64,000 nucleotides of DNA from Ochrobactrum sp. RH2CCR150 (GCA_014138095.1 JACGXE010000002.1:310001-374000), one strand, 5' to 3'. Shown: positions 1 through 10,045, counted from the first letter of the stretch. Numbers and translations are program-made. Notes: generated by a model not told the origin, from the sequence alone.

Positions 1-1994
1 ACGCCCCGGTCTCCTATGTTTCGGAGGCCGTGGTCGTTCTGGATATGCGGCGGATTCAGGCGCTTCCAAGCGAAAGCGCCATCACGCCGCTGCCGCAGGA
101 CAGCCCGGTTTTGCGCTCGGAACTGGATATCATCAATTCGCGAATGATGGCGCGCAAGGTGATCGATATTCTGCAAGCGGACGGCGTCACGGTGCCCCCC
201 GCAGCCGCACCGAATAGCGACGCCGCAGCGCGTGAGCGCGATCAGATCGATCTTCTGCTTTCGCGGTTGCAGGTTACCAATGACGGTCGCTCCTACACGA
301 TTTTCATATCCTATCGCGCATCCAATCCGGTCTATGCGGCGAAGGTCGCCAATGCGTTCGCGAACGCTTATCTCGACCATCAGGTGGATGTCCAGCAATC
401 GGCGGCTAAGCGCGTCAGCGAGTGGCTGGGTGAAAAGCTCGTCACGCTGCGTAACGACCTTGAAACAGCCGAACGGGCTGCTGAAGATTTCAGGCAGAAA
501 TCCGGTCTGGCGGGCGATCAGGGGCAGATGACATTTCAGGCGCAGCGTGTAGCCGCTTTGAACACTGAGATCGTCGCGGCCACCGGGGCCGTGTCCTCTG
601 CAGAAGCTCGATTGCAGACTGCGCAGGCGTTGAAAGGCGGCAGTGACACACCGGCATTAGCCGAAGTTCTGGCATCTCCGGCGATTCAGCAATTGCGCAA
701 TGAAGAGGCGCGTGTTGAGCGCCAGCTTGGTGAATTGCAGACGAACGGCGCCGTGAAGAGCGCCGAGATTCCCGTTTTGACGGCAGAGCGTGACGCACTG
801 CGACAGCAGATTGTCGGCCAGGTCGACCAGATCGTACAAAGCCTTGGCAATGAAATTCAGATCGCCCGGCAAAGGCGATCCAGTCTTGAACAGGCGTTGA
901 AGGCCGCCGAAGCGGACCTTGCCAGCGCCAATCAGGCGCAGGTGACGGCAGCGCAGCTCGACCGCGAAGCCAATGCCAGCCGCGTTGTCTATGAAAGTTA
1001 CCTCACGCGCTACAAGCAGCTGATCGAGCAGGACGGCATCGCCTCGGCAGAAGCGCAGCTTATTTCCAGCGCCGAGCCGGCCATGGCCAAGGCAAGCCCG
1101 AAACTGATGAACTGGCTGCTGCTGGGCATTGGTCTGGGTGGGCTTTTCGCTGTTGCGGGTACGATGCTGAAGGAAACCTTCGACCGGATCAGACCGGCCC
1201 AGACCTCCTCGCTCGCCTTGCCGGGTATTCCGGCGGCGACCTTGCTACCCAATACGCCGCGCCTGACCGTACCGCTGCTGATCAATGGCGGGCTGGACCC
1301 GGCCAGCGCTTTCGGCCGTGCGATCAAGTCGGTGCATGATCGTTTGCGGGCTTTGACACGGGGACGCGATTCACTCGCCCTTTCCGTGATTTCGCTCTCT
1401 GATGCCGACGGCAAAAGCCTTGTGATCACTGCGCTCGCCCAACAGTTTGCTGCGAGCGGCGTATCGATTGCAGTGATCGACGCAACCAATGGCCAGTCCG
1501 GCCTTTGTGCTGCTTTCGGTCTGCCGATCGGCGATCTACAGCCATCAGCGACAGCCAAAAAGCTCAGCGGCGCCGCGCTGATCCACGACCATGGCTCCGG
1601 TATCGATATTATCAGACCGCACCGCCCAGCCCCGGATGGCGACTGGCTGAGCGGGCTTATTGCGCAGCTGCGCGCAGATCACAAGATCATCCTGGTGGAT
1701 TTACCGCCCTTCAAGGAAGACAAGCGGTCGGTTCTGATGTCGCGCGCTACGGATACGGCGCTTCTTGTGGTCAGCGATGACCGGCGCGATTCCGGCGCAA
1801 CCAATGCACTGGTGCAGACGCTTGCCTCTTTTGGTCGCAAGCCCGCGCTGGCTGTCGTCAGTCAGGCCCCGACCATCTATGCCGGGCGGGTGACAAGCAC
1901 GTTGGCCATGGTCCGCGCCCTGCTGTCCGGGCTGTTCAAGCGCCGCAGCCGAACGCCGGATCTGGCGTCAGATCAAAACCAGAGACAGGTTTAA
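1..1994 (+). CDS. GumC/Wzc-like polysaccharide co-polymerase, 5' end outside window
   Basis: Inner-membrane chain-length and export regulator of a Wzx/Wzy-type exopolysaccharide system. The reading frame (codons from base 3) is open to the left edge, so the start and the first membrane segment lie upstream. Visible are the periplasmic Wzz/GumC region with long coiled coils (residues about 110-330 counted from the GTG at 30), a membrane segment near residues 365-385 (NWLLLGIGLGGLFAVAG) and a cytoplasmic ATPase-like domain. That domain is degraded compared with BY-kinases: Walker A reads SDADGKS, Walker A' reads VIDATN with its second acidic residue lost, Walker B reads IILVDLPP, and the C-terminus has no tyrosine cluster. 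It probably acts as a structural co-polymerase without tyrosine autokinase activity (inference). The ExoF-like gene follows after 14 bases. Confidence 0.85.
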   Translation, partial: APVSYVSEAVVVLDMRRIQALPSESAITPLPQDSPVLRSELDIINSRMMARKVIDILQADGVTVPPAAAPNSDAAARERDQIDLLLSRLQVTNDGRSYTIFISYRASNPVYAAKVANAFANAYLDHQVDVQQSAAKRVSEWLGEKLVTLRNDLETAERAAEDFRQKSGLAGDQGQMTFQAQRVAALNTEIVAATGAVSSAEARLQTAQALKGGSDTPALAEVLASPAIQQLRNEEARVERQLGELQTNGAVKSAEIPVLTAERDALRQQIVGQVDQIVQSLGNEIQIARQRRSSLEQALKAAEADLASANQAQVTAAQLDREANASRVVYESYLTRYKQLIEQDGIASAEAQLISSAEPAMAKASPKLMNWLLLGIGLGGLFAVAGTMLKETFDRIRPAQTSSLALPGIPAATLLPNTPRLTVPLLINGGLDPASAFGRAIKSVHDRLRALTRGRDSLALSVISLSDADGKSLVITALAQQFAASGVSIAVIDATNGQSGLCAAFGLPIGDLQPSATAKKLSGAALIHDHGSGIDIIRPHRPAPDGDWLSGLIAQLRADHKIILVDLPPFKEDKRSVLMSRATDTALLVVSDDRRDSGATNALVQTLASFGRKPALAVVSQAPTIYAGRVTSTLAMVRALLSGLFKRRSRTPDLASDQNQRQV

Positions 1995-2008
1995 TTGAGG
2001 AGGGGGCA

Positions 2009-3256
2009 ATGCCGGAGATCACATATAAGCGTCGTATCGCCCGCCATTTACAGGCATCGGTGTTTTCCGCGATGCTGTTCTTCAGCGCGGGCAGCATGGC
2101 GCTGGCCGACGGGCAGATTTATCGCATCGGTTCCAATGATGTCTTGCTGGTCACGGTCTATGGGCAGCCTTCGCTGACGGGACTTTACCCGGTCGATGTG
2201 GATGGAAACATCGGCTATCCGGTGGTCGGCAGCATTCCCGTGCGCGGTCTCACGACAACTGAAATCAGTGAGAAGATTGCGGCGTCCCTGTCGCAGCATA
2301 TTCCGGGTCTGACCGTGACGGCGACGATCAATCAATATGCGCCGGTCTTTGTTGTGGGCGATATCAAGGCGCCCGGCAAATACGAATACCGGCCCGGCAT
2401 GGTTGCATTGGAACTGATGGCGCTGGGCGGCGGTGCAGGCAAGGGCGAAGCACCTGCAGTCACCGCCGGTATGCAGTTGATTGCCGCGCAGCAGGAATAT
2501 TCCGATCTGCAATTGCAGATTTCCGCCCAGACAATCCGTCGGGCGCGCTTGGCTGCGGAATTGCAGGGAACCGATTTCGAATACACGCCTTCGCAGCAAG
2601 CAAATGTATCAAAAGACGATCAGGGGCTGGTTCAGCATATGCTGGAGGGTGAGCGCACTCTGTTCGATGTGCGTCGCAACAATATGAAAGCCGAACGGCA
2701 GGCGCTTGAAGCGCAGGTCGCGAGCTATGGCGATGAAATCAACACCCTCCAGGAAAGCATTAAGCTGCACGATACAGAAATTCAGCTGCTGCAGGAAAAT
2801 GTCGATTCCAGCCGGTCGCTGGTCGATCGTGGCCTTGCGGCCAAGTCGAACCTGCGCGATCAGGAGCGCGATCTGTCGGCGACACGCCGCGATGCGCTGG
2901 AGCTGGCGTCGTTTCTGGCACGGGCGCGGCAAAACCAGCTCGCCATGCAGCAGCGTATCGCCAATCTGGAAGAAGTCCGGCGCAGCGATGCGGCAACCAG
3001 CTTGCAGGAGGTCGATCTCAATTTGGCGCGGATGGAACGACGCAGCGGCGCGCAGATTCAGACCATGGCGGAAATCGCCAAGTCGTCCGGCAATATCTCG
3101 TCAGCCGATATGCGCAAGAAGTTGATCTTCACGATCAGCCGCAACGTGAACGGTGCGTTTCAGGATATTAACGGTAACGAGCGGACGGAAATCAAACCGG
3201 GCGATATTTTGCGTATCGAACTCGATATGAGCAAAATCAACGCTTCGCCGTCATAA
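2009..3256 (+). CDS. ExoF/Wza-like polysaccharide export protein
   Basis: Periplasmic/outer-membrane polysaccharide export protein of 415 aa. A signal peptide is visible (hydrophobic VFSAMLFFSAGSMALA, cleavage near residue 33). The Poly_export domain (GQIYRIGSNDVLLVTVYGQP, residues about 35-110) is followed by an SLBB-like segment (VFVVGDIKAPGKYEYRPG) and then by an unusually long coiled coil (about 200-360). This layout and length match S. meliloti ExoF more than E. coli Wza, and there is no lipobox cysteine. The start is supported by GAGGAGGGGG 5 nt before ATG. It is cotranscribed with the co-polymerase upstream; the two together form the trans-envelope export assembly. Exact partner and polymer are inferred. 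Confidence 0.85.
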   Translation: MPEITYKRRIARHLQASVFSAMLFFSAGSMALADGQIYRIGSNDVLLVTVYGQPSLTGLYPVDVDGNIGYPVVGSIPVRGLTTTEISEKIAASLSQHIPGLTVTATINQYAPVFVVGDIKAPGKYEYRPGMVALELMALGGGAGKGEAPAVTAGMQLIAAQQEYSDLQLQISAQTIRRARLAAELQGTDFEYTPSQQANVSKDDQGLVQHMLEGERTLFDVRRNNMKAERQALEAQVASYGDEINTLQESIKLHDTEIQLLQENVDSSRSLVDRGLAAKSNLRDQERDLSATRRDALELASFLARARQNQLAMQQRIANLEEVRRSDAATSLQEVDLNLARMERRSGAQIQTMAEIAKSSGNISSADMRKKLIFTISRNVNGAFQDINGNERTEIKPGDILRIELDMSKINASPS

Positions 3257-3274
3257 GGACGTTCACATCTGGAA

Positions 3275-3319
3275 CCCTCGTGCTTCGAGACGGCGCTGCG
3301 CGCCTCCTCAGCATGAGGG
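3275..3319. repeat. Palindromic intergenic element between convergent genes
   Basis: The arms CCCTCGTGC and GCATGAGGG (8 of 9 pairs) flank an inner imperfect palindrome TTCGAGACGGCGC/GCGCCTCCTCA. It sits between the 3' ends of the ExoF-like gene and fcl. It resembles the short Rhizobiales palindromic intergenic elements that start CCCTCATGCT and contain TTCGAGAC. It may also serve as a transcription barrier in both directions, although no T run follows. Confidence 0.55.
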
Positions 3320-3362
3320 GTGTTGGTGCTCCCAAGATCAGTGAAGGGGGTGGTCGCGGTCG

Positions 3363-4346
3363 CTATGCCGCGACCGCCTCGGCATTTTCTTCCATCCAGG
3401 CGGAATAGACAGCGCGCAAGCCGTCTTCGAGGCTGATGCGTGGCTTCCAGCCGAGTGCAGCCATGCGAGATGTGTCGAGAAACTTGCGGGGCGTGCCGTC
3501 CGGCTTGCTCAGATCGTGCTCGAACCGGCCCTCATAGCCCACAACACGGGCAATCAGCAGCGCCAGATCCCTGATCGAGATTTCCTCGCCGGAGCCAATA
3601 TTGACGGGTTCGAACCCATCGTGAAACTGCAAGAGATGCAGGCAGGCATCGGCCAGATCATCGACATGCAGGAATTCGCGCAGCGGTGTACCGCTGCCCC
3701 ATAATTTCACCTGCTCGGCGCCCATGATCTTGGCTTCATGGATCCTGCGCAGCAGCGCTGGCAGCACATGCGAAGTCTTCGGATCGAAATTGTCGTTCGG
3801 GCCGTAGAGATTGGTCGGCATTGCCGTCATGAAGCGGTCGCCGAACTGGCGCGCGCAGGATTCGGCATATTTCAGCCCTGCAATCTTGGCGATGGCATAG
3901 GCCTCGTTGGTCGCTTCAAGCGGCCCGGTCATGAGGGCGTCTTCGGTCAGCGGCTGCGCCGCATCGCGCGGATAGATGCAACTGGACCCCAGCCAGAGCA
4001 GGCGTTCCACGCCGGTCTGGTGCGCCGCATGAATGACATTCATACCGATGGCGAGATTGTCATAGAGAAAATCGGCGGGTGACTGCGCATTGGCGAGAAT
4101 GCCGCCGACATGGGCCGCCGCGATGATGATAACGTCTGGCTTGCGACCAGTGATGAAGTTTTCGGTCGGCCCCTGACGGGTCAGGTCCAGCGCGCTATGC
4201 GCTGCGGTGATGATGTCGCAATCCGTGCCGTGCAGACGGCGCAGGATGGCCGAACCGACCATGCCGGTGTGACCCGCAACAAAGACCTTTTTGCCGGCCA
4301 GTGAATAGACCGGTTCTGCGGTTACGTCATTGTCCGTAGAAGTCAT
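3363..4346 (-). CDS. fcl: GDP-L-fucose synthase
   Basis: Epimerase/reductase (WcaG family) that turns GDP-4-keto-6-deoxy-D-mannose into GDP-L-fucose. It is 327 aa, the usual family size. The Rossmann motif [14 protein letters not shown] lies near the N-terminus, followed by AAHVGGI, the SSCIYP segment and the catalytic YAIAKIAG (YxxxK). I place the start at the ATG at 4346 (MTSTDND), because sequence upstream in the frame belongs to gmd. It overlaps the gmd 3' end by 20 nt, so the pair is translated from one mRNA. GDP-fucose is a donor for a fucosylated polysaccharide, which fits the surrounding glycosyltransferases. Confidence 0.93.
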   Translation of the reverse strand: MTSTDNDVTAEPVYSLAGKKVFVAGHTGMVGSAILRRLHGTDCDIITAAHSALDLTRQGPTENFITGRKPDVIIIAAAHVGGILANAQSPADFLYDNLAIGMNVIHAAHQTGVERLLWLGSSCIYPRDAAQPLTEDALMTGPLEATNEAYAIAKIAGLKYAESCARQFGDRFMTAMPTNLYGPNDNFDPKTSHVLPALLRRIHEAKIMGAEQVKLWGSGTPLREFLHVDDLADACLHLLQFHDGFEPVNIGSGEEISIRDLALLIARVVGYEGRFEHDLSKPDGTPRKFLDTSRMAALGWKPRISLEDGLRAVYSAWMEENAEAVAA

Positions 4347-5424
4347 TGCGCCCAGCCTCCCGCATGATATTGCGCAAATCCCAATCCACCATTTCCGCGA
4401 CAAGGCTGTCGAAGCCGGTCGTGTGCTGCCAGCCAAGGCGGCTATGGGCTTTCGATGCATCACCCAACAGGAAGTCCACCTCATTCGGACGGAAATAACG
4501 CGGATCAATCTCGATCAGACAATTGCCGGTTTTCCGGTCAATGCCGATTTCCTCCACGCCATCGCCCTTCCATTCGATCTGCTTGTCGACAGCCTTGAAG
4601 GCATGTTCGACGAATTCACGCACGGTATGGGTCTCGCCGGTGGCGAGCACATAATCATCCGGCGTTTCTTCCTGCAGGATGCGCCACATACCCTCCACAT
4701 AATCGCGGGCATGGCCCCAGTCGCGACGGGCGTTCAGATTGCCAAGGCGCAGTTTGTCCTGCAAACCGCGCTCGATGGCCGCAACCGCGCGGGTGATCTT
4801 GCGGGTGACGAAAGTTTCACCGCGCAGCGGGCTTTCATGGTTGAACAGGATGCCGTTCGACGCGTGGAAACCATAGGCCTCGCGATAATTCACAGTGGTC
4901 CAATAGGCATAGAGCTTCGCCGTCGCATAAGGGCTCTGCGGCATGAACGGCGTATGCTCGTTCTGCGCGTTGGGCGAGGAATTGCCGAAAAGCTCCGAAG
5001 TTGAAGCCTGATAAAAGCGGCTGGTTTTGCCGAGGCCCAGAATACGGATGGATTCCAGCAGCCGGAGCGTGCCGAGCGCATCGGTATTGGCGGTATATTC
5101 CGGCGTTTCGAAACTCACCTGCACATGGCTTTGCGCCCCGAGATTATAGATCTCGTCCGGGCGCACTTCCTGAATGACGCGGCACAGATTGGTGGCATCG
5201 GTCAGATCACCGAAATGCAGGCGAAAGCGCACGTCTTCATCGTGGGGGTCTTGATAGAGATGGTCGATACGCCCGGTGTTGAACGAGGACGAGCGCCGCT
5301 TCAGACCGTGAACACGATAGCCCTTCTTGAGCAGGAGTTCACTCAGATAGGCGCCATCCTGGCCGGTGACGCCGATGATGAGTGCGACTTTCTCACGCTG
5401 ATTGTCATGCAAGCTATCGTTCAA
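4327..5424 (-). CDS. gmd: GDP-mannose 4,6-dehydratase
   Basis: Converts GDP-D-mannose to GDP-4-dehydro-6-deoxy-D-mannose, the first step to GDP-L-fucose. Seen: N-terminal [20 protein letters not shown], the [17 protein letters not shown] segment, [21 protein letters not shown] and the active-site [12 protein letters not shown]. The preferred start is TTG at 5424, seven nt after GGAGGG, which gives 365 aa; an in-frame ATG at 5460 would add 12 residues and lacks a comparable ribosome site. First gene of a two-gene unit with fcl. Bases 5425-5688 form the divergent control region shared with the glycosyltransferase gene at 5689. Confidence 0.93.
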   Translation of the reverse strand: MNDSLHDNQREKVALIIGVTGQDGAYLSELLLKKGYRVHGLKRRSSSFNTGRIDHLYQDPHDEDVRFRLHFGDLTDATNLCRVIQEVRPDEIYNLGAQSHVQVSFETPEYTANTDALGTLRLLESIRILGLGKTSRFYQASTSELFGNSSPNAQNEHTPFMPQSPYATAKLYAYWTTVNYREAYGFHASNGILFNHESPLRGETFVTRKITRAVAAIERGLQDKLRLGNLNARRDWGHARDYVEGMWRILQEETPDDYVLATGETHTVREFVEHAFKAVDKQIEWKGDGVEEIGIDRKTGNCLIEIDPRYFRPNEVDFLLGDASKAHSRLGWQHTTGFDSLVAEMVDWDLRNIMREAGRNDFYGQ

Positions 5425-5688
5425 GGGACTGCCCTCCGTCCGTAATATCCATGGCAGCATGTTTACCGATTTCGTGTCGCGGCAGAACGGCTCCAAAACG
5501 GCAAGGACAGGCGCGCCGGACCCTCTTCGGGTGAAGCGGCGATGGCGTCCGATATGTCCTGATGCACCCAAAGAGGTAGGCACTTCGCCCGCTTGGCGTG
5601 CCGCCCATGCCTTTGGGTTTCTTGCGATAAACGACACGCTGTTGCGATGCTGGTTTCACGAAGGTCGAAAAGACGGGAGACGGGGCTT

Positions 5689-6963
5689 ATGCGCGTTGTG
5701 CTTGCCAATCGCTATTTTTATCCGGACCAGTCCGCGACAAGCCGCATGGTCACCAGTCTGGCGCAGACGCTTGTGGGCGAGGGTATTGAAACGGCGGTTC
5801 TGGCCAGCCGCAGTTTTCATGACAAACGAAAAGAGACCTTGCCTGCCCGCGAGACGATAGACGGCGTCGATGTGCACCGCATCTGGACCTCCGGCTTCGG
5901 CCGCGGAAAACTGACGGGACGGGCGGTCGACTATGCCACGTTCCATCTTTCCGCTGCGGCCTGGTTCGCGACCCATACCCGCAAGGACGATATCTGCGTT
6001 ATTTGCACCGACCCGCCCTTGCTGTCGGTTTCGGCTGTGCTGCCGATCCGGCTTCGGCGGGCGAAGCTCGTCAACTGGGTGATGGATCTTTTCCCGGAAA
6101 CCGCCATGGAACTTGGGCTGGTCAAACCGGGCAGCGCGTCGGCAAGGCTGGCGCTGGCACTGCGCAACTGGTCCATGCGCCAGTCGGCGCTGACGATCTG
6201 CCCGATTGAGCGCATGTCGCGCTATCTCTCTTCAACGGGCATAGCGCGCGAGAATTTGAGCGTTGTGCATCATTGGGCGGATCGCAACGAGATCATGCCG
6301 GTGGCCCCATCAGAAAATCCGCTGCGTCGCGCTTGGGGATTGGGGCGCAAATTCGTCATCGGTTATTCCGGCAATTTCGGGCGGGCGCATGAATTCCAGA
6401 CCGTTCTCGATGCAGCCGAGCGGCTCAAACATATGAAAAGCATCGTCTTCCTGATGATCGGGGAGGGGCAGCAGCGGGGCTTTGTGGAAAGCGAAGTCAA
6501 ACGGCGCGGCTTGACCAATGTGATGATGAAACCGTTTCAGCCTGTCGAAAAACTCTCCGAAAGCCTCGGCGCCGCCAATGTTCATCTGGTCTCGCTCAAG
6601 CCGGAACTGGAACACTGCATTGTGCCGAGTAAGTTCTACGGCGTTCTGGCAGCGGGCCGTCCGACAATCTTCATTGGCGATCCCGATGGTGAGATAGGCT
6701 CCATCGTTCGCGATTTCGAATGTGGTGCAGCACTGCGTCCAGGCGAAGTGGATCGTCTCGTCGAGGCGGTCCTGCACCTGCGCCATTCGGCGGTTGGTCG
6801 CATGACCATGGGTAACAATGCGCGCTATCTGATGGAGACTGCCTATTCCCGTGAATATGGTGCAGCCATGTGGCAAACGGCAGTCGCTCGGCTGGAAGAG
6901 AAAAGCGTGCCGGCAGCGATGCCGGTTCTGGATCGCAAATTCCAGTCGGGAGAGCTTAGATGA
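5689..6963 (+). CDS. GT4 glycosyltransferase, WcaI/WbuB-like
   Basis: Cytoplasmic retaining glycosyltransferase of 424 aa for repeat-unit assembly on the lipid carrier. The N-terminus MRVVLANRYFYPDQSATSRM is typical of the WcaI/WbuB group of GT4. A GT-B donor half follows (VIGYSGNFGRAHEFQTVLDA, then CIVPSKFYGVLAAGRPTIFI). Start chosen at the ATG at 5689, preceded by GGGAGACGGGG. It begins a three-gene set of glycosyltransferases with 4-nt overlaps. WcaI homologues often act as fucosyltransferases, and gmd/fcl are adjacent, so a fucosyl role is reasonable but not shown. Confidence 0.85.
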   Translation: MRVVLANRYFYPDQSATSRMVTSLAQTLVGEGIETAVLASRSFHDKRKETLPARETIDGVDVHRIWTSGFGRGKLTGRAVDYATFHLSAAAWFATHTRKDDICVICTDPPLLSVSAVLPIRLRRAKLVNWVMDLFPETAMELGLVKPGSASARLALALRNWSMRQSALTICPIERMSRYLSSTGIARENLSVVHHWADRNEIMPVAPSENPLRRAWGLGRKFVIGYSGNFGRAHEFQTVLDAAERLKHMKSIVFLMIGEGQQRGFVESEVKRRGLTNVMMKPFQPVEKLSESLGAANVHLVSLKPELEHCIVPSKFYGVLAAGRPTIFIGDPDGEIGSIVRDFECGAALRPGEVDRLVEAVLHLRHSAVGRMTMGNNARYLMETAYSREYGAAMWQTAVARLEEKSVPAAMPVLDRKFQSGELR

Positions 6964-8198
6964 TGGATGGCTCAGTCGTCGTCAGCCAGCTTGGTGCGCG
7001 TATGCATTATGCCGTACCGCGCATTTTTGCCGACCGGCAGAGGCTTGCGCATTTCTATACCGATATATGCGCCCTGCAAGGCTGGCCGCGTTTGTTGAAC
7101 GGTCTGCCGCCGACAATGCTTCCAACCGCCGTGCGGCGGCTGATCGGTCGTGCGCCACAAGGCATCCGGCAGGAGCAGATGACAACCTTTCCGGGCTTCG
7201 GCCTGCATTCCGCTGTGCGCAGGCTCGCCAACCAGACCGGACCTAAATCGACAGCCAATGCCATATGGGCGGGGCAAAGATTCGGACAGTTGGTGGCGGG
7301 CAGCGGGTTCCATGGTGCGAGCGGGGTCTATGCCTTCAGCGGTGAAGCGCTGGAACAGCTGACCGCCGCGCGACAAGCCGGACTATGGACCGCCGTGGAA
7401 CAGATGATCGCGCCGCGCACGGTGGTTGATCAGCTGGCCTGCGAAGAGGAAGTGCTCAATCCCGGCTGGCATTTGTCCGTTGCAGATGATGTGCATGCCG
7501 ATGACTTTGCAGCACGCGAAAGGGCCGAATGGGCCATTGCCGACGCTGTGGTCTGTCCGTCGGAATTTGTGGCGCGCCATGTGATCGAGGCCGGATGTCA
7601 GCCGGATAAGGTGGTGGTGGTGCCCTATGGAGTGGACAAACGCTTTCCGCTTGATCCGTCGCCGCGCTTGCCGGGGCCGCTGCGGGTGCTGACGGTTGGC
7701 GCGGTGGGGCTGCGCAAAGGCTCGCCCTATGTCGGCGCGGTTGCGAAGGCTGTGCGGGATATCGCTCTGTTTCGCATGGTCGGGCCGATTGATGTGCAGC
7801 CGGAAGCGGTTGCAACCCTGTCGGCCAGTGTGGAGTTGACCGGCCCGATCCCGCGCAGCGAAATGCGAGCGCAATTTGAGTGGGCGGATGTGTTTTTGTT
7901 GCCGTCGCTCTGCGAAGGGTCGGCCACCGCCGTCTACGAAGCGCTGGCCGCAGGCCTGCCGGTTATTTGCACCGACAATACCGGCAGCGTCGTGCGGCAT
8001 GGTGTGGATGGCTACATTGTGCCGATACGCGATGTGGCTGAAACGTCGGATATTCTCAAACAGCTGGCTGGCAATCCGGCCATGCTGGCCCGGATGAGCG
8101 ACAGCGCACGCGAGCGCGCCGCCGATTATACGGTGGCGCGCTATGGCGAGCGCCTTGTTGCAGCACTTTCGCAGCACACACGGAGATTGGCGGCATGA
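6960..8198 (+). CDS. GT4 family glycosyltransferase
   Basis: 412-aa GT-B glycosyltransferase. The C-terminal nucleotide-sugar half has VLTVGAVGLRKGSPYV and the ExnE-type donor motif in PSLCEGSATAVYEALAAGLP. The ATG at 6960 overlaps the upstream stop (ATGA), indicating translational coupling in the three-gene operon. The first 130 residues are poorly conserved and likely set acceptor specificity. The substrate cannot be read from the sequence. Confidence 0.82.
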   Translation: MMDGSVVVSQLGARMHYAVPRIFADRQRLAHFYTDICALQGWPRLLNGLPPTMLPTAVRRLIGRAPQGIRQEQMTTFPGFGLHSAVRRLANQTGPKSTANAIWAGQRFGQLVAGSGFHGASGVYAFSGEALEQLTAARQAGLWTAVEQMIAPRTVVDQLACEEEVLNPGWHLSVADDVHADDFAARERAEWAIADAVVCPSEFVARHVIEAGCQPDKVVVVPYGVDKRFPLDPSPRLPGPLRVLTVGAVGLRKGSPYVGAVAKAVRDIALFRMVGPIDVQPEAVATLSASVELTGPIPRSEMRAQFEWADVFLLPSLCEGSATAVYEALAAGLPVICTDNTGSVVRHGVDGYIVPIRDVAETSDILKQLAGNPAMLARMSDSARERAADYTVARYGERLVAALSQHTRRLAA

Positions 8199-9421
8199 AG
8201 ATCGTTCACGTGATCGGTTCCTATGATCCCGCCAAAGGGGGGCCGCAGGCCGTCATTGTAAGGCTTGCAGCGGCACAGGCCGCGCTTGGGCACACAGTGA
8301 CGATTGTCAGCTATAGCGACGAAGACGTGAACCGTCGCGCTGCCAAGGCGGCTGAAACCATACCGGATTTCGACAAGGTGCAGACATTGCTGCTGCCCAT
8401 GCCAGATTTGCGGGAAATGCTGTTGGGAAGCCGCGCGGCAAAGGCTATGGCGCAACTCATCCGCTCGGCGGACTTTGTGCATCTGCACGGCGTTTGGGAA
8501 ACCAATCTGCTGCGAGCTTCCATGCTGTGTCGGCGGTTCGGTGTGTCTTACTGCATCTGTTGTTGCGGCATGCTGGATGTGTGGAGCATGCAGCAGCGAT
8601 CATGGAAGAAAAAGCTGGCGCTCGCTCTGGCATTTCGCCGGATGCTCGATGGCGCGGCCTTCATTCAGGCGCTCAACCGCGATGAAATCGAGCTGATGCG
8701 ACCACTGGGGTTGAAGCCGCCAAGCCTGATCATTCCGAATGGCATTTTTCTCAATGAAGTTGAAGGTGACGCCAGCGGAGCAAACAGTGCGACACTGGCG
8801 AAATTGCCGAACCGGCGCTTTGTTCTGTTTCTGTCGCGGCTGCATTACAAGAAGGGTCTCGACATTCTGGCCGATGCCTATCGACGGGTTGCGCCTATCC
8901 TGCCGGATGTCGATCTCGTGGTTGCCGGGCCGGATGGCGGTGCCGAACATGATTTTCGCGAACAGATCCGCCAATATGGGCTGGAACAGCGTGTGCATCT
9001 GGTTGGCGGTCTTTATGGGCCGGACAAGATCGCAGCGCTGAAACGGGCTGCCTGCTTCTGCCTGCCCAGCCGGCAGGAGGGGTTCAGCGTGGCCATTACC
9101 GAGGCGCTTGCCTGCAGTGTGCCGGTGGTGATCACCGATGCCTGCCATTTTCCGGAAGTCGCCGAAGCGGAAGCGGGCGTGGTCTGCGCAGTGGATGCCG
9201 AAGCCGTCGCGGCAGGGCTGATGCAGATTCTGGATGATCCCACGCGGGCCGTCTGGATGGGTGAGGCGGGCCACAAGCTGGTTCGTGACAACTACACCTG
9301 GCCGCGTATCGCGGCGCAAACCATCGATGCCTATCAGTCCTATCAAAAGCGCAAGGCAGGCTCGATCATGGGCGGTAATAGCTACGCCCTCATCCGCGAG
9401 CGTCGGATGGGACCGGTTTAA
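8195..9421 (+). CDS. GT4 family glycosyltransferase
   Basis: 408-aa GT-B glycosyltransferase. The N-terminal acceptor loop YDPAKGGPQAVIVRLAAA is typical of the family; the donor half carries FLSRLHYKKGLDILADAY and PSRQEGFSVAITEALACSVP. It overlaps the preceding gene by 4 nt (ATGA). It ends 9 bases before the 3' end of the convergent acetyltransferase gene, leaving almost no room for a terminator between the two operons. Donor and acceptor unknown. Confidence 0.82.
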   Translation: MKIVHVIGSYDPAKGGPQAVIVRLAAAQAALGHTVTIVSYSDEDVNRRAAKAAETIPDFDKVQTLLLPMPDLREMLLGSRAAKAMAQLIRSADFVHLHGVWETNLLRASMLCRRFGVSYCICCCGMLDVWSMQQRSWKKKLALALAFRRMLDGAAFIQALNRDEIELMRPLGLKPPSLIIPNGIFLNEVEGDASGANSATLAKLPNRRFVLFLSRLHYKKGLDILADAYRRVAPILPDVDLVVAGPDGGAEHDFREQIRQYGLEQRVHLVGGLYGPDKIAALKRAACFCLPSRQEGFSVAITEALACSVPVVITDACHFPEVAEAEAGVVCAVDAEAVAAGLMQILDDPTRAVWMGEAGHKLVRDNYTWPRIAAQTIDAYQSYQKRKAGSIMGGNSYALIRERRMGPV

Positions 9422-9430
9422 CCACCATTA

Positions 9431-10045
9431 TCAAACAGCTTTTCGTCTTTGTCGCACGGGTTTTGCCGGGTTTCCGGCATAGACCGTCCATGGTTCCATA
9501 TCGCGGAAACTGACGCCGCGCGCGCCGAGCACTGCGCCTTCACCCACAGTCACACCGGGACCGACGAAAGCTTCAGCGGCGATCCAGCCATGCGGTCCGA
9601 TATGGATCGGCGACGCCGTGAGCGGAAAATCGGCGCGGTCGATATCGTGACCCGCCGTGCAGAGATGCGCGCCTTGCGAGACGATGGCAAAGGGCGCCAG
9701 CGTGACATTGGCGACATTATAGCACTGCGCACCGGGACCAAGCGAGGAATGCGCGCCCATGATGAGATTGCCCGGCCACCAGATGCGGGCGCTGCCGCGT
9801 ACAATGGCCGTCTTGTGGATCTTGGCGCCGAACAGCCGCAGCACCCTGCCGCGCCAGCGCCAGAGAAATGACGGTGTCCATGCCGCAAGCGCCAGCCAGG
9901 TCATTTGCCAGCCGAGACGTTGCAGCCGGTGCTGCAAGGTGAATGTCGCTCCACCTTCCATGGGGCGCGAGGCGTTCTTGCGTCCGGCAATGGGCGCTGC
10001 CGACCGGGGGCGGGATGAATTGGGCATGGCGGTCATAATGGTCAT
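9431..10045 (-). CDS. WcaF/WbbJ-like hexapeptide O-acetyltransferase
   Basis: 204-aa acetyltransferase likely to O-acetylate the polysaccharide or its repeat unit. An N-terminal hydrophobic stretch (TWLALAAWTPSFLWRW) is followed by left-handed beta-helix repeats (KIHKTAIVRGSARIWWPGNL, IVSQGAHLCTAGHDID, HIGPHGWIAAEAFVGPGVTV), with the catalytic-type His in the AGHDID segment. The ATG at 10045 overlaps the polymerase stop codon by 4 nt, which decides the start over later in-frame ATGs. Last gene of the 13989-9431 operon. Confidence 0.85.
   Translation of the reverse strand: MTIMTAMPNSSRPRSAAPIAGRKNASRPMEGGATFTLQHRLQRLGWQMTWLALAAWTPSFLWRWRGRVLRLFGAKIHKTAIVRGSARIWWPGNLIMGAHSSLGPGAQCYNVANVTLAPFAIVSQGAHLCTAGHDIDRADFPLTASPIHIGPHGWIAAEAFVGPGVTVGEGAVLGARGVSFRDMEPWTVYAGNPAKPVRQRRKAV

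Noticed and set aside
4347..4508. 54-residue N-terminal extension of GDP-L-fucose synthase
   Set aside because: This stretch is the out-of-frame 3' end of gmd; the Rossmann fold begins just after ATG 4346.
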